Shown: positions 22,603 to 34,245, numbered from the stretch's first letter. The stretch is 64,000 nt of DNA from Gnetum montanum (GCA_015680685.1 MNCI01010839.1:1133933-1197932), one strand, 5' to 3'. Notes: generated from the sequence alone by a model not told the origin. Program-made: numbers and translations.

Positions 22603-24570
22603 CTGCAATCACACAGAGCTGATTGTTACTAAGGTTGTTACCAAAGTTAGGTTATACCTTACTGCTTGCCTTAATGAATTTTCTTTATCTCCATGTGACA
22701 TTAATTAAAATGTCCCTGAAAGATTATAATATTAAATCATCTTGCTTAGGTGGTTTCCAAATCTAGTTGCCCGGTATCACTAAGGGGATAAAATTATTTT
22801 TGACACATTTATCTTTAATTTCATAGCTAATTACCCTTGATAATGTCCTTCAGGTGATGACAAATTTCAAAAAATTTATGCACTATTCGGTATGTGCCCC
22901 TCCCCCATGACTAAGCTGAACACTCTGGGTTCAAGAAGGTTCAGACGGAATAAAAATCGAAGGACCAGTCAGCAAGATATAGGTATGAAAGCAAGGGATA
23001 CGCAATCGCAAGTCGTAGAGAGAAATTTGAAAAACTCCCCCACATGAATAGTTGAAAATGATGTTAAGCAGTGGCCGGGGTCACATATATATAAGTTTTT
23101 GTGATGCGATATCACGTATGTGCTATTGCAGACATGATATTGCGTTGACCGCGATATCACATACGCAATATCACGGCCTATTGATATTAGGGCATGATTA
23201 AAGATACCAAATTTTTAAGAATTTTTAAGATTTTCTTGAAATTGCGATGCAAGTTAAGGACATGTGGACAAGTGTTCAAATGTTCCAAGGTAATTTAACT
23301 AGTTCTTGAAGGCACAAAAAATTATGATGGTGTGGAATGTATCAATAAAGGCCTCGAGTGGTAAGGGAGAGAAAAAGGGTATGTAATGATTCATAGGAAC
23401 ATTTGAATTAGAGGGGTAGTAATAAGGGAAAGAACATTTTTTTTTTGAAGATATGTTGAGGGTAACAAATAGTGTGTGGAAGATGTGGTATGAGTACAAA
23501 TTACAAAAAAAAATTACGCAAGTGGATCCTCCCCAAAGTAGGTTCCAACCTATAATGCCCTTGCGTAACCACACTTAAAGTGTTCATGGGTACTAGAAGG
23601 GTTAAATGTAATCCACACCAATTCCACAAAACATACACACACATTTAAGTATCACCGGAATGAGGTAAGAATTCTACGCTTATACAAGACACGAGCTACA
23701 ATTCCATGAACAGTGAGGTGGAACAAACTATAGAAGGGATTGGAGAAATTGGGACATGAGGTAACTAACCCAAGGCATAATGAATCCTGCGTGTAAAGAA
23801 TGATTAATGTGTCATGCACCCGTCGTTCCAAGATCAAGACCAAGTCCATTCCTCTGATTAGTGACACCGCATTGCTTTATCCCATGATGAGAGACTATGA
23901 GAGTACCAAAACAACAAGGCGTATGATCACTTGGCATTTTGTTCAAGGGAGGAGTGATTTTTGTCTTGTTGCACTTTCTTTGTTTTTTTTTTTCTTCTTC
24001 TTCTTCTTTTTTCAATTGCTGAGTCCAAAGAAGCTGCCAACCTTTAGGCATGGGTGCATGTCTTTCCAGTGGGACCCCCTAGAACCGCATTGGAACTTTG
24101 AGTGCCTTTTTTATTACTCTTACTCCCATTTTGCATTAGATCTGCAAGGATCTTAGTACAACCACGTTGCATGATAACTCTCACAAAAGTCACCAAAGAG
24201 AATCCCCAAGTCCCCTTGATTTCACACCCTAATCATTCCCTCTTGATCCATCCTTCTTCATTCTGGGTACAATGAATACAAAATTAATTTTGAGTTTTAA
24301 GAATGTCAAGAATATCACTGTACCCTCAAATACAACCTCTTATTTGTAGAATGGATGACTGGGTGTAATGGGCTCACTATCCAAATAGTTGATCACTCAA
24401 AACTTGATAACATAGAACATACCTCATCCAACGAGCCACATGAGTGTCTTATTCGTAGATGAGATTACTTAGAAAAAGACAAAAAGACAAAAAGACAAAA
24501 AGGTAAAACAAGAAATTAAAAGATGAAAAACTAAAAAAAAAATTGTAAAATTAAAGAAAATGAAAAATAT
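22603..24570 (-). other. Noncoding middle of D, related to the 3' region of B
   Basis: Blocks here are the reverse complement of B 9800-10500: TCCCCCATGACTAAGC (about 22900), GTGGATCCTCCCC (about 23523) and a GCATGGGTGCATGTCTTTCC block (about 24048). This places gag of D directly upstream of what is post-integrase sequence in B, so the whole pol appears to be missing. A U3-like patch lies at 23084-23185. Confidence 0.6.
23084..23185 (-). promoter_or_regulatory. LTR-like array plus TATA upstream of the D frame
   Basis: On the minus strand, GATATC-like units (23185 to 23101) are followed by TTATATATATGTG (TATA-like, 23095-23084), the same order and spacing as in the LTR promoters. B has no such array at the equivalent place. 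The ATG of the long frame lies about 480 bases downstream. It could be a U3 scrap from another insertion or an internal promoter; the sequence alone does not decide. Confidence 0.5.
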
Positions 24571-24573
24571 TTA

Positions 24574-26535
24574 TTAATCCTGCTTGTTATTAAAATGGGG
24601 GATATCCCCCATAACTAAATGGTTGAGCATGACAAGGATTAATAATGAAAGATGAGGATCCTTGCATGTTGGAAACATTGAAACTTGGTCATACTTACCC
24701 CATTGGGGTTCACACACTTGATTATAGTAAGCATAGTGGGAAAATTTATAAGATGTGGTTCCCTGGTAAAGAGTTAACCCACTATAATACTTGAGACCGT
24801 AAGATGGTATGCAAGGATCAAGATGTCGCTCTCCATGGTTATATTCATTCGGCCATATGGTTCTTGGAGTGTTAATTGGCAGCCCCGATGAAGTAACACG
24901 AGGCATTGGGTTCAAAGAGAAGGGTGCACCACAGTCTTGGACTTGTGCTAAGTTGGAGAATGCAGTGGCCTCAGAACTGTGTTGTGCCTTCTTACGGTCA
25001 TGTCTAAAGAAGGGACGCCTTCGATGTTGAGGAGGTCTCTCACTGCTGTTGGAAATAGTAGCATAAGTAACATTCGTGGGTTGTTGCTATGGTGTAGACA
25101 CTTCAGGAATAGTGCTAGTGATGTAGAAGGAGGGAAATGATGAGAGTGTTGATATTTAGGAGAAGTGTAAGGTACACAAGGTGGTGGTTGTGTTGAAGAC
25201 ATGGGCTGATAGTATTGAGGAGAATGAGAATGTGGCGAGATAGAGTATGTTGACCTAGTTGGAGAAATAGGATGTTGAACAAGATAAGCATTTAAATTCA
25301 GATGATGCGAAGGGTGTCTCCAGTTTAGGGGTGGCTTCCCCCATGACTAGGATTGTTGCCACTATGATCGAACACACTATCTTTGTACAAACTCTGGGTG
25401 TAACGTGCTTCCCCAATGCTCATATAAATGTAACAAGATTAGGCATTGGCCCTTGGGGTGATCATATAGGCAAATGTTGCATTGAGATCTTATTTTCCTC
25501 ATCCCTTCTTTCTGATTGTCTAATGATATTTTGTCCTGCTTCTCGAGTTGTCAAAACTCTATCTCCAATAATATTGATATATTCTCCACATTTTTTATGC
25601 ATCCATTCTAGCAACTTATTGATCTTTGCCTTGATTTCTTCTAATGATTATTGTACTGGCAAAGATGGTTCTTCCTCCTTGAGATAGGTTGATTTCTCCT
25701 TTTTATGATTATGGACCTCTGTTAAGTTGAGATTTTGGTCCCGTTGATGTTTTTCAACACTCTCCCATCTAGCCATTTCTCCTTCTTCTTTTGCTACCCG
25801 CTTAATAAGCTCTTGGAATTGATGGGTTCATAGCTCATATAGTTGACCTTGGGCATACATCCCTAGGGTATTTCTTGTTTCATCATGAAGCCCATCAATG
25901 ATATGGTACATTAGCCTTTCCTCGAAGAACTTATGGCCTGGACAATTGTTTAACAATGCATAATATCTTTCTAAGGCCATGTCCAAGGATTCATGTTGTG
26001 CTTGTTTCCACTCTTGGATTTGTTTCCTCAAGGCCGACACTCTTGCGTAGGTTTGATATCTTTCGTTAAAGAGTTCTACCATTTTTGGCCCATGTTGTAT
26101 TAAATTTGGTTTTAATGATCTATACCATACTTTTGCTTGGCCAAAAAGTGTCATATGAAAGAGCTTAAGTTTTTGCCAACCGTTATCAATGTTGTTCCAT
26201 GCACATGCATCATAGAAGGCTTGTAAATGTTGTTGAAGATCTAAGTCATAGCCTCTTGAGAATTTGAAAAAATGTTTTAAATCGAGCCTGGGTAGACAGC
26301 TCTCTTTACGATGCCTATAGGAGATTCAAACAGCCTCTTGTATTTGTGTTAGGCTTGTAGTGACCAATAGTAGGTTATGCTTTTGTGCATTGGGATAATG
26401 TTTCTTTTCTTTATGTTTATAAGAAAACCCTACTTCAGATTGCGTACTCTAATCTTGATTGTCATATAATTCATTGGTTCTCCAATGAATTGCCTTACTA
26501 AATGTGGCATTATCATAGTCTTGTAGGAGAGGCAT
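24574..26535 (-). pseudogene. gag of element D (degenerate)
   Basis: A start at 26535 (MPLLQDYDNATF) gives an N-terminus unlike B, E and F, which carry a VVY-x-HLD block. The capsid core then matches: DLQQHLQAFYDACAWNNID (about 26230), WYRSLKPNLIQHGPKMVELF, LERYYALLNNCPGHKF, and IIDGLHDETRNTLGMYAQG (to about 25850). A nucleocapsid-type motif CNICLYDHPKGQC (about 25478-25440) fits CX2CX3HX4C. The C-terminal tail (24915-24574) is Pro/Tyr-rich. Several stops and frame changes are present. It would form particles for RNA packaging. Confidence 0.75.
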
Positions 26536-26657
26536 GGTTGTGAAATTGTGTGTGAATTTGTATGTGACTTTTTGTAATTATTTCTTCCTAAAAGATATAT
26601 CATTAATTTCTATATAGCAACCTTTTATGATATAACTAATCTAGATAACTAGCACCA

Positions 26658-26675
26658 TCCCTAGCAACGGTGCCA
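26658..26675 (-). other. Primer binding site, tRNA-Asp type (D)
   Basis: The reverse complement reads TGGCACCGTTGCTAGGGA, one base inside the 5' LTR. It is close to the tRNA-Asp 3'-end complement. Confidence 0.75.
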
Positions 26676-26676
26676 A

Positions 26677-27484
26677 TGATGAGTGGCGAGGTACCCCTAC
26701 ACTCAACCATACGAATACAAGTGTTTCACACAATCCGACTGAACTCCGCAGATGGACTAGTTATGGTATCTAAACAGTTATTCTTAGGTCATAGTTCATT
26801 GTCTTCCCATCTGGACTAGTGTTAACTTTGTCATGTATGGTTTAGTCCAGAGTGAGGTGTATAATGTGTTCCTATACTAAAGCTACTCCTGGAGATAATG
26901 GAAAATAAGATTAACTAAGCTAAGAGAGAGAGAGAGGATAAGAGAGAATCTAACTAGCCTAAGTGCGATGAGTATCCATTCCTCAATCATCCATACACAT
27001 CTTGGACCTTGTGCATTACTACCACTAGGATTACCAAGCGCATGGCCTAAGTACACTACTGGGTTACCAAGTAGTCACACTTGAATGCTCGTAATTAAGT
27101 CGTACTCATTCAGCATTTAACAAGAGTTTAGGGTGAAGAGATATTAACTAAGAAAGTAGTAAATAAAAATTAAATAAATAATTAAGCTAAGTGGATGCTG
27201 CAATGATGAAGTAATCTCGATCATGTGCGTGTCCAAGTACGTCACACTCGAATAAGGATGCCATACAATTACAATCACCACACTGTAGGCATGCACTGGG
27301 AGAAAAGGGTTGAGAGGAAAACTTAAACTTAATAACTCTAAAATTGGCAAAAATGCCCCTACTAAATCTGCCTACTTCTTATTTATAGATGGGAAAGTAG
27401 GTTGTGATATCATGTACGTGATATCGCGTCTAGGCTATGATATCGCATCCGTGATATCACGGCCAAAAAAATGATAACTCATCA
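26677..27484 (-). repeat. 5' LTR of element D
   Basis: This 808-bp LTR runs on the plus strand from TGATGAGTGG to CTCATCA. The GATATC-like array is at about 27412-27465 and the TATA (reverse of TATTTATAG) at 27380-27388. It is very similar to the left LTR apart from the duplicated block there. Immediately outside its far end is TACCCCCA, which looks like a polypurine tract and would not be expected there. Confidence 0.85.
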
Positions 27485-27507
27485 TACCCCCAAGACTCTA
27501 ATTTTAG

Positions 27508-27593
27508 GATCCCTTCCACGATGAAATCACTAAAATCTAAGCTTTCATAGGATCCCTTCCATGATGAAATCACTAAAATCTAAGCTTTCATAG
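27508..27593. repeat. 43-bp tandem duplication beside D
   Basis: GATCCCTTCCACGATGAAAT... (27508) repeats as GATCCCTTCCATGATGAAAT... (27551), two 43-bp units in tandem. The second unit starts the right copy of the 210-bp flanking repeat. Confidence 0.8.
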
Positions 27594-27760
27594 ATTTTTA
27601 ATGAATTTCTTAGCTAAACTATGTGAATAAGGAAAAATTATGGTTATAGCACATTACCCCTTTGGTGATGGAAGTGATTGATATGTGATGCTTCTCATTT
27701 AAAACTCATCTAAAACTTATGTTTTAAATATGCTTTTCTTAAAAAAATTTTACCATGGCT
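27551..27760. repeat. Right copy of the 210-bp repeat flanking D
   Basis: Same length and orientation as 18501-18710. It continues beyond TACCATGGCT into ATATTC, whereas the left copy is cut at that point by D. Confidence 0.8.
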
Positions 27761-28410
27761 ATATTCTTTTTTAATTTTTTTAATGCCTTTTTCAAATTTA
27801 TGCATGCTTTTTCTAAATTTATGCATAATTTATACTAAGGATTAGATATGCATAGTTTAGATGTTCTTTTCTAAATTTATGCATAATTTAGACTAAGGAT
27901 TAATTTTTGCGATATGATTTTGGCTATAATATTTTGGTTATGAAGCAAAAGGCTATAAAAGATGGCAATAATGCTATTATGGATTTCATAAGCTAATTTA
28001 GATAAACACCTTAGAGCTTTTTATAGAGGCTAATTTCATCTTTGACTAGAGTTGTTTTCTAATTTTGCCAAGTACTTCCATAATGTAAAGCTATGCAAGG
28101 TTGTTATAATGTTTTCTCATGGAATTGCTTAAGCTAATTTAGATAAACACCAAAGAGATTTTTACAAAGGCCAATTTCATCTTTAACTAGATGTTTTTCC
28201 AAAGTTACTAAGTAATTCCAATTGATCACAATGCTTTTGCTTTACTTCATACAAGGTCTTTTTGGGGCCTATCCTCATCATCATGGAGTTGGTGGGTATC
28301 CTATGCTACTCTGGTCATCCCAAGACCAACACCCCACTGCATGACATGCCTTTCACAAAAGCTTTCCTACTGGTTCTAGCCTAGAGTAAGGGAATTTCTT
28401 ACCTACCTCC
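27761..28410. repeat. AT-rich stretch with small tandem repeats
   Basis: A TTCTAAATTTATGCATAATT block occurs twice (about 27812 and 27871). A block of about 90 bp beginning AAGCTAATTTAGATAAACAC occurs at about 27990 and again at about 28130. No gene is seen. Confidence 0.6.
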
Positions 28411-28415
28411 TTAAG

Positions 28416-31400
28416 AACTTCAGTGTGATGTTATGGTCACACTTGTCTGCAGATGTAGCTGGGGTTATAGTAGAGACCTTATTAGCTCAAGCATCCAGCC
28501 TAATTGTCATATTCATTATTGACAAGCTATGTCCTAAGATAGCAAGGGGACCAGCAAATGCTATAAGCACACATTACCTTATAGAGATCTAGATGGTGCC
28601 AAAGTACAGTTAGTATAATGTTGAAAATACTCTAATAGTAGCACATAGAACCCACACATTATTCTAGAACCCACCTAGCACCATTTATTATCTACAAGGA
28701 TGAGCATGGTTGTTGTAATGCTTTTATGTTTTGGCTTGACTACCTTTCCTAATTTTGGCAGTTTTAAAAATTTCTTGCAAGTACAAGGTCAATGATCAAA
28801 TCTTGGCAATGACTCAAACTACTTTGGATAAATTCATCAAGAGTCCTCAAATCAAAACTATTGTGTATTAACAGTTAAGAGGGGACTTTGATGCATACAC
28901 CTCAAGATTCAACCTCGTTTACAAGAACTGTAAAAATGATAGGATGATGCACATCTGGTGTGTAGATGTTGATAGCATGGATCCAACCATTGTAGCTAGG
29001 ACCTCCACTAAAACCATACCAAAGAGGAAAAGAAAGGTAAATGTAAAGGTTGTAGCTTATAGTGTTTCATGGCTATAACTTTAAGTGTTCTATTACTTTT
29101 TCTAGTTGTTAAAATTTCTCATGTTGATGCTAAACTTTGGTTTTTTCTTCGTAGGACCTTCCACCTTGGCTAATGCTACTATAACACTTTTAAGTTCATG
29201 TCATGAGGATACCCTCATCTTCAAGTTTGATGAGGTGACATCAATAGAGGAGTGGCTGAGGGAACAAGTGGCTAGGTTTGTTCAAGAAAACATTAACTAT
29301 GCAAATTTGCTCAATGTATTCATGGCACCTATCCCTTCCATTCCTACTATGGAGATGTTGCATGTCATTGACTCCTTTGATGAGAAGGTTGGCCATTTTT
29401 GCAACATCATCTGGGGTGTGAAGGTGAACATGGAAATAGGTGAGAGCCTCTTTTATAACTTTTTTGGTTTCCCCACTAATGAGGCAATGCTTCCCACCAC
29501 ATAGTAAGAGAAATTGGCCATCACAATGAAGTTTTTGAATGACTTGGTATGAACATGGGTCACTTTGGAATCACCATGGATAGCTTCACAAACCCGTATG
29601 TAAAGGAATCATATCCTTTGTTCAAGTCTCATGCATTTCCTAAACTATTATTACAAAAGAAGGTAATTTGCATAGTGCAAGGGTGGACCTTTAAGAAGGT
29701 CCTAATGAAGGACACAAGATTTGACTGGCTGGTTGCTTTGGCTACTAGGCTTCAGAAGCAGATCCTCAAACTCCATGTTGACACCTCTATGATAATCCAC
29801 ATGCACTTTTCATTTTTTTTTGTAGGTTATCTGAGGAGGTTTTTGGAGTTTCTAGTGGTGTACAAGACTAGGAGGTGGGTTTCCCAAGACCCAGGCCAAC
29901 TTTCTAGGCCTTGGATAAAGCATATTTATTCAACTATGTAGGTCTAGAACCCACTAGAGGGAATGGATGATATTTTATCCACCTCCACTAAGAATCTTGA
30001 TGTTAGGTAGTGTGAGTCTCCTAATAACACTGATGACAATGAGCCTCTCACATTTCCCCCTAGTGTCTTGGATGCTAGACAATGGCGTATGAAGGTTAAA
30101 GGGGTAGCTAGAGAGAAACTCAAGAGGCCTATGGAGGAGGCATCACTAGCATTAGACTAGCCTACCCCAAAGAAGATCAAGTTTAGGCTTACATCATCAT
30201 AATAGAAAACCATAAGTAAGTTTTATCTATGCTTGGTTGTTTTAAAGTTTCATGGCTATGTTGTGATTTCATGTGTTAACTAGTTTTTCATTCTTTATGA
30301 TTGTAGGCAAGCAATAGGTCATGGAAGCCCAAGCTACAATAGAGGAGGAATAAAGGCACATGGAGGAGGCACTCTCATAGCCTAAGGTGGACATCAATGA
30401 TTTGGATGCCTTCATTGGTGAGGCAATGCCAGGCACATCCACCATCATCATCCCAAAGAAGGAGGAGAAGGAGGAGGAAGAGCTAGGTATGCCCATGCCT
30501 CAATGTTTTTGTTTTATCTTATTGTTTATCTTTAGTTTTCATCCTAACCCTTCAATGACTATTATGCTTACAGTGGTTCTTGAGCCACTAGCGCAAGCTC
30601 CTGTCCCTAAGTTTCATGTAAAACCATGGGTAGAGACTCTAGACAAAGTAGAGTTCATGCATGAAATGGCTAAAGACATCATTGATTGATTACATCAGGT
30701 TGCACCCGAGATAGGTAAGGATTTTATTTTATGCTTTGGTTGTAGGCTATGCTTGCATTATGGCTATCTTAAGTTGTGCATTATGTTTATGGTTGTATTT
30801 TATGCTTATGAAGTTCCTTCTATGGAGTGGGACCCTAATGTATCTAGTGTATCCTTGAAGTTTTATGAGATTGTTCTGATTTAGAAATGTCATGCACAAA
30901 AACATCATGAGAGCTAGAGAGGTCCAATGAATCCCTATGGGAGGAAGTTTTGGCCTTAAGGAAAAAGACTCAATGGCAAGAGGATACGATTAAAGATCTC
31001 TGAGACCATAAGGCCTTTGTGGAAGCTCAAGTGACTAACCCACAAGAGTTGCAAACTAGGAACATCATGTGGACCCGCTAGTATCATGTCATTCAAGACA
31101 AAGTTGTGGTCCTACAAGAGATGGCGAAACAAAGTATGTAGATAGACCTCATCTCTAAAAAGGTTGAGGACTAAAAAGATCACTGTGCTTGGATCCTAGA
31201 ATGGAGTAAGAAACAAAAGGTCCACAAGTGATAGTACAAGGTGGATCATGGGGCCTACCTTAAGTGGCTTTAGAAGGAGTTGGTTAAATGGTGCAAAAGA
31301 AAGTAGTTCATCCAAGGAATCCAAGCAGAGACTACTTATCAACTTTTTGAAAGTACTCTCATAGAATATCAATCCCCTACTACTTAGATTACCACTACTA

Positions 31401-31780
31401 TAGGTAAGACCTCTACAGCTGCTATTACTCAAGAGCCTTCTACTTGGACTTCTATAGATAGGACCGACATCCTCTCTGGAATTGATCTTGGGGATGTTGA
31501 CTGGGTCAACATGACTAAGGACTAGATCCTCCATAGTTTGGAGGAAGGCCTTCCACTTCTAACCCTGGAAGTTATGGAGCTAACATCTCCATAGGTTTGA
31601 TGTATTTTATGTTTTCTATTTTTTTTTAATTCATGGTTTTATCTATAGGTCACTAAATGGCTGTATGTTGTTGCATTCTCAGCCTTAGGAGACATTGGCA
31701 GCCCTAGCAGTGAGGGTGGGAATGATCCAACACTTCCTCCTCTAGATGCCACTCAACAACATCCATAATTTAGCTTGTTG
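28416..31780 (+). pseudogene. Decayed multi-block gene-like region, unknown
   Basis: A series of + strand open blocks is separated by GT...AG-like gaps. The blocks are: 28416-28590 (NFSVMLWSHLSADVAGVIVE...), 28769-29036 (ending PKRKRK before GTAAAT), 29155-29504 (after TTCGTAG; includes STLANATITLLSSCHEDTL), about 29550-30200 (ending near PTPKKIKF, a basic patch), about 30330-30490 (acidic, KKEEKEEEEL), about 30575-30690, and 30900-31590 (Glu/Lys-rich, coiled-coil-like with many stops). I do not recognize the family. Exon borders do not all keep frame, so splicing is a guess. It lies antisense to the Tat-type pieces around it and could be an antisense extra frame of such an element or a captured host gene. 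Confidence 0.4.
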
Positions 31781-31799
31781 GCTATTTGTTTTTATTTTT

Positions 31800-32480
31800 A
31801 TGTTGATGCCTATGGTTAGCTAAGAATATGTTATAGATGATTGCTATTCTTTGACATTCTTGCCACATAGTGTGGCCATGGCTATGTATGTTGTGGACAT
31901 TTTAGCTTTGAATTTAAATCTTAGCTTTATTTTTTGCCTATATGTATCTATAGTTGTAGTAAACATTGTGAACATTGAGAATGACTATGTTGACATTTTG
32001 GTTATAACATTAAATAGCTAATTGACATGATAATAGGCTAAGTAAGAAGAGATATAATAATAAAATGGACGTTTGCTAATTTTAGGCCATTTTAGGCACA
32101 AGTTATATATTTTTGCTAGTTTAAGGCCATAACAGGCCATGATGCATTGTGATTACTTTGCTAGTTTAGGGCCATGGCAAGTCATAATTCCAATTTAACA
32201 TCTTAGTGGATGGTGATGAAATAGAAATCTATAATTATAAGGCTTCTTCAATGTTTACAACATAAGTAAAAATAAAGAAAGGTTGTAAAAAATAGGTAAA
32301 AATGCAAATGAACTTAGGATACATGCATAGGCTATGTGCATAAAGAGTAAAACCAAAAATGCATAAAAATATATAATAAGCTACAAAAGAAAAGTAAAGC
32401 TACATGGCTATCAGTGCATCTAGTCATAGGGGCATGGGAAGGTTAAGGTGAACTTCACTTGTGTAGATTCTTCCTAATCT
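31800..32480. other. Spacer on the protease side of element C
   Basis: AT-rich, with no gene seen. It contains GCTAGTTTAAGGCCATAACAGG-type motifs near 32107 and 32158 that also occur at 13319 and 13600, beside the RT piece of element C. Confidence 0.45.
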
Positions 32481-32499
32481 TTGCAACATTAGGAAGTGA

Positions 32500-33957
32500 G
32501 TAAGGCCTACTCTACACAAGCTTATATTCACCATCCCCTTTGTTTACGATGTTAAAAAGGAGTTCATCCCATAATGCACCCCATTGCTTATCATTATCAT
32601 TGTCGAGTCATTACTCTTTTTTGGGTTGTTGGACTTCATGGCATGGAGCTTCTTCTTAAAGCTCCACTTCAAGCCCCTACTCTATGTTTACATTGTTGAT
32701 AGCCAAGGAAACCATGTTATCACCATGAATGATTATTTCACCTCCTTTGTAAGGAAGATGAATTTCTTTATGGATGGATGAGAACACAGCTCATAATTAA
32801 GCCAACCAAGCTCTTCCCAAGACAAGGTTGAACCCTAGTATATCCTCCACCACTAGGAAATTGATGGTTGTGGGGAATTGATCTCCTACTAAAAAATCCA
32901 AGGAGATGGACCCCTTGATGGTAACTCTTGATCCATTGAATGACTTAAAAGTTGTGATGGTCATAGGTTGTATCTACTCAATTAAGCCCAACTATTCAAT
33001 GATGGTGCATGGAATGATGTTGGTTGTGACCCTATCATCAACATGCACCTAATGTACTTTAAACTATCCTATGCATATGGTTATGAATAGAGGGGCTATA
33101 GTTACTTCACCATTTTGGGATTAACGTTAATTTTTCTATCACAAAGTACAAGGTGCATTGACTTCACCTCCTTTGGTGAGGGAAGAACCATCATTGCATG
33201 GATGGATTTCTCATTAGCAAGGATATCCTCACTAACATAGATGGAAGTTAACATTTTGACTAGAGCCTCACAATGTGTGGTGGAAGTCATGATCAAGTCA
33301 TACAAGCTTAGAGTTATGTTTTTCTACTTGAGGAATTGCCTGACTTGGTCCATTGCACTAAGGAATTTTTTATTGTTGGCCACAGGCTTGTTAACCTAGT
33401 TGTGCTTTACTTCCTTCATGTGCCCCAAAATGTGAACTTCTGCTTTAGGTTGTGTTTGTTGTAACTTTTTATCATTGTTTTGGTTATAAGATTTGGTATC
33501 CTCTTGTGGCTTTTTTGTTGGAGTATGTTGGGAAAAGGAGGTCATGAGTATAGCCAAAATGGAAGTGGGCTTTCGTGGGCTCACTTCATTTCGTGCCTCC
33601 ATCTACTTGTCACCCTTGTTATTAGGATTTTTCTTATGCTTCCTCCTTTATTTGGCTAAAGTTTTTTGGTTGTCAACCATTGTTTGTGAGGAAGTGGAAG
33701 TAGCATTGGTTATCATAGACGATTGTTGCATAGTTGTTTGGGCTATAGCTACTTGGGTTGCATTGTACTAGGTGATTCTAATGACAAATAGTTTCCTCAG
33801 AGGCACTCGTGATGGTACTCTTATGAAAAAGGAGGATCTTGAGCTATGGGGAAGCTGAAAAAGCATTTTCACCACATAGGGGTATTTGAATCATGAATGG
33901 TTCTCTTATAGGTCTCTGATCATCATCAATGTTGAATGCTAAAATAACATAGGGGCT
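32500..33957 (-). pseudogene. Gag C-terminus/protease region of Tat-type element C
   Basis: Minus-strand fragments include DIYVSEDILANEKSIHAMMV-like text (about 33250-33180), MDQVRQFL (about 33350), a region expected to be protease, and GFNLVLGRAWL (about 32840-32800), which matches the conserved 'xxNxLLGRxWI' ending of Tat-lineage proteases. A Lys/Asn/Gln-rich linker (about 33730-33400) sits upstream. Stops and frame changes are common. The left end loses similarity near 32500, before any RT, so the pol reading is broken here. Confidence 0.6.
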
Positions 33958-34245
33958 NNNNNNNNNNNNNNNNNNNNNNNNNNNNNNNNNNNNNNNNNNN
34001 NNNNNNNNNNNNNNNNNNNNNNNNNNNNNNNNNNNNNNNNNNNNNNNNNNNNNNNNNNNNNNNNNNNNNNNNNNNNNNNNNNNNNNNNNNNNNNNNNNNN
34101 NNNNNNNNNNNNNNNNNNNNNNNNNNNNNNNNNNNNNNNNNNNNNNNNNNNNNNNNNNNNNNNNNNNNNNNNNNNNNNNNNNNNNNNNNNNNNNNNNNNN
34201 NNNNNNNNNNNNNNNNNNNNNNNNNNNNNNNNNNNNNNNNNNNNN
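33958..34245. other. Assembly gap of 288 N
   Basis: Unknown bases. The gap lies in the gag-to-protease stretch of element C. Confidence 0.99.

Larger units (their letters stand above)
18711..27484 (-). mobile_element. Pol-less Athila-like element D with long extra frame
   Basis: This is an 8.8-kb minus-strand LTR element with a 5' LTR (26677-27484), a tRNA-Asp-type primer site, gag (24574-26535), a noncoding block related to the 3' region of B, a long env-like/coiled-coil frame (19808-22602), a polypurine tract and a 3' LTR (18711-19616). No protease, RT, RNase H or integrase motif was found in the space between gag and the extra frame, so it would have to be moved by enzymes supplied in trans. 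The flanks are a 210-bp direct repeat with no recognizable 5-bp target duplication. Stops and at least two frame changes show decay. Confidence 0.8.

Noticed and set aside
23975-24012. T-rich CTT run as a regulatory pyrimidine tract
   Set aside because: A simple low-complexity run inside noncoding element D with no supporting context.
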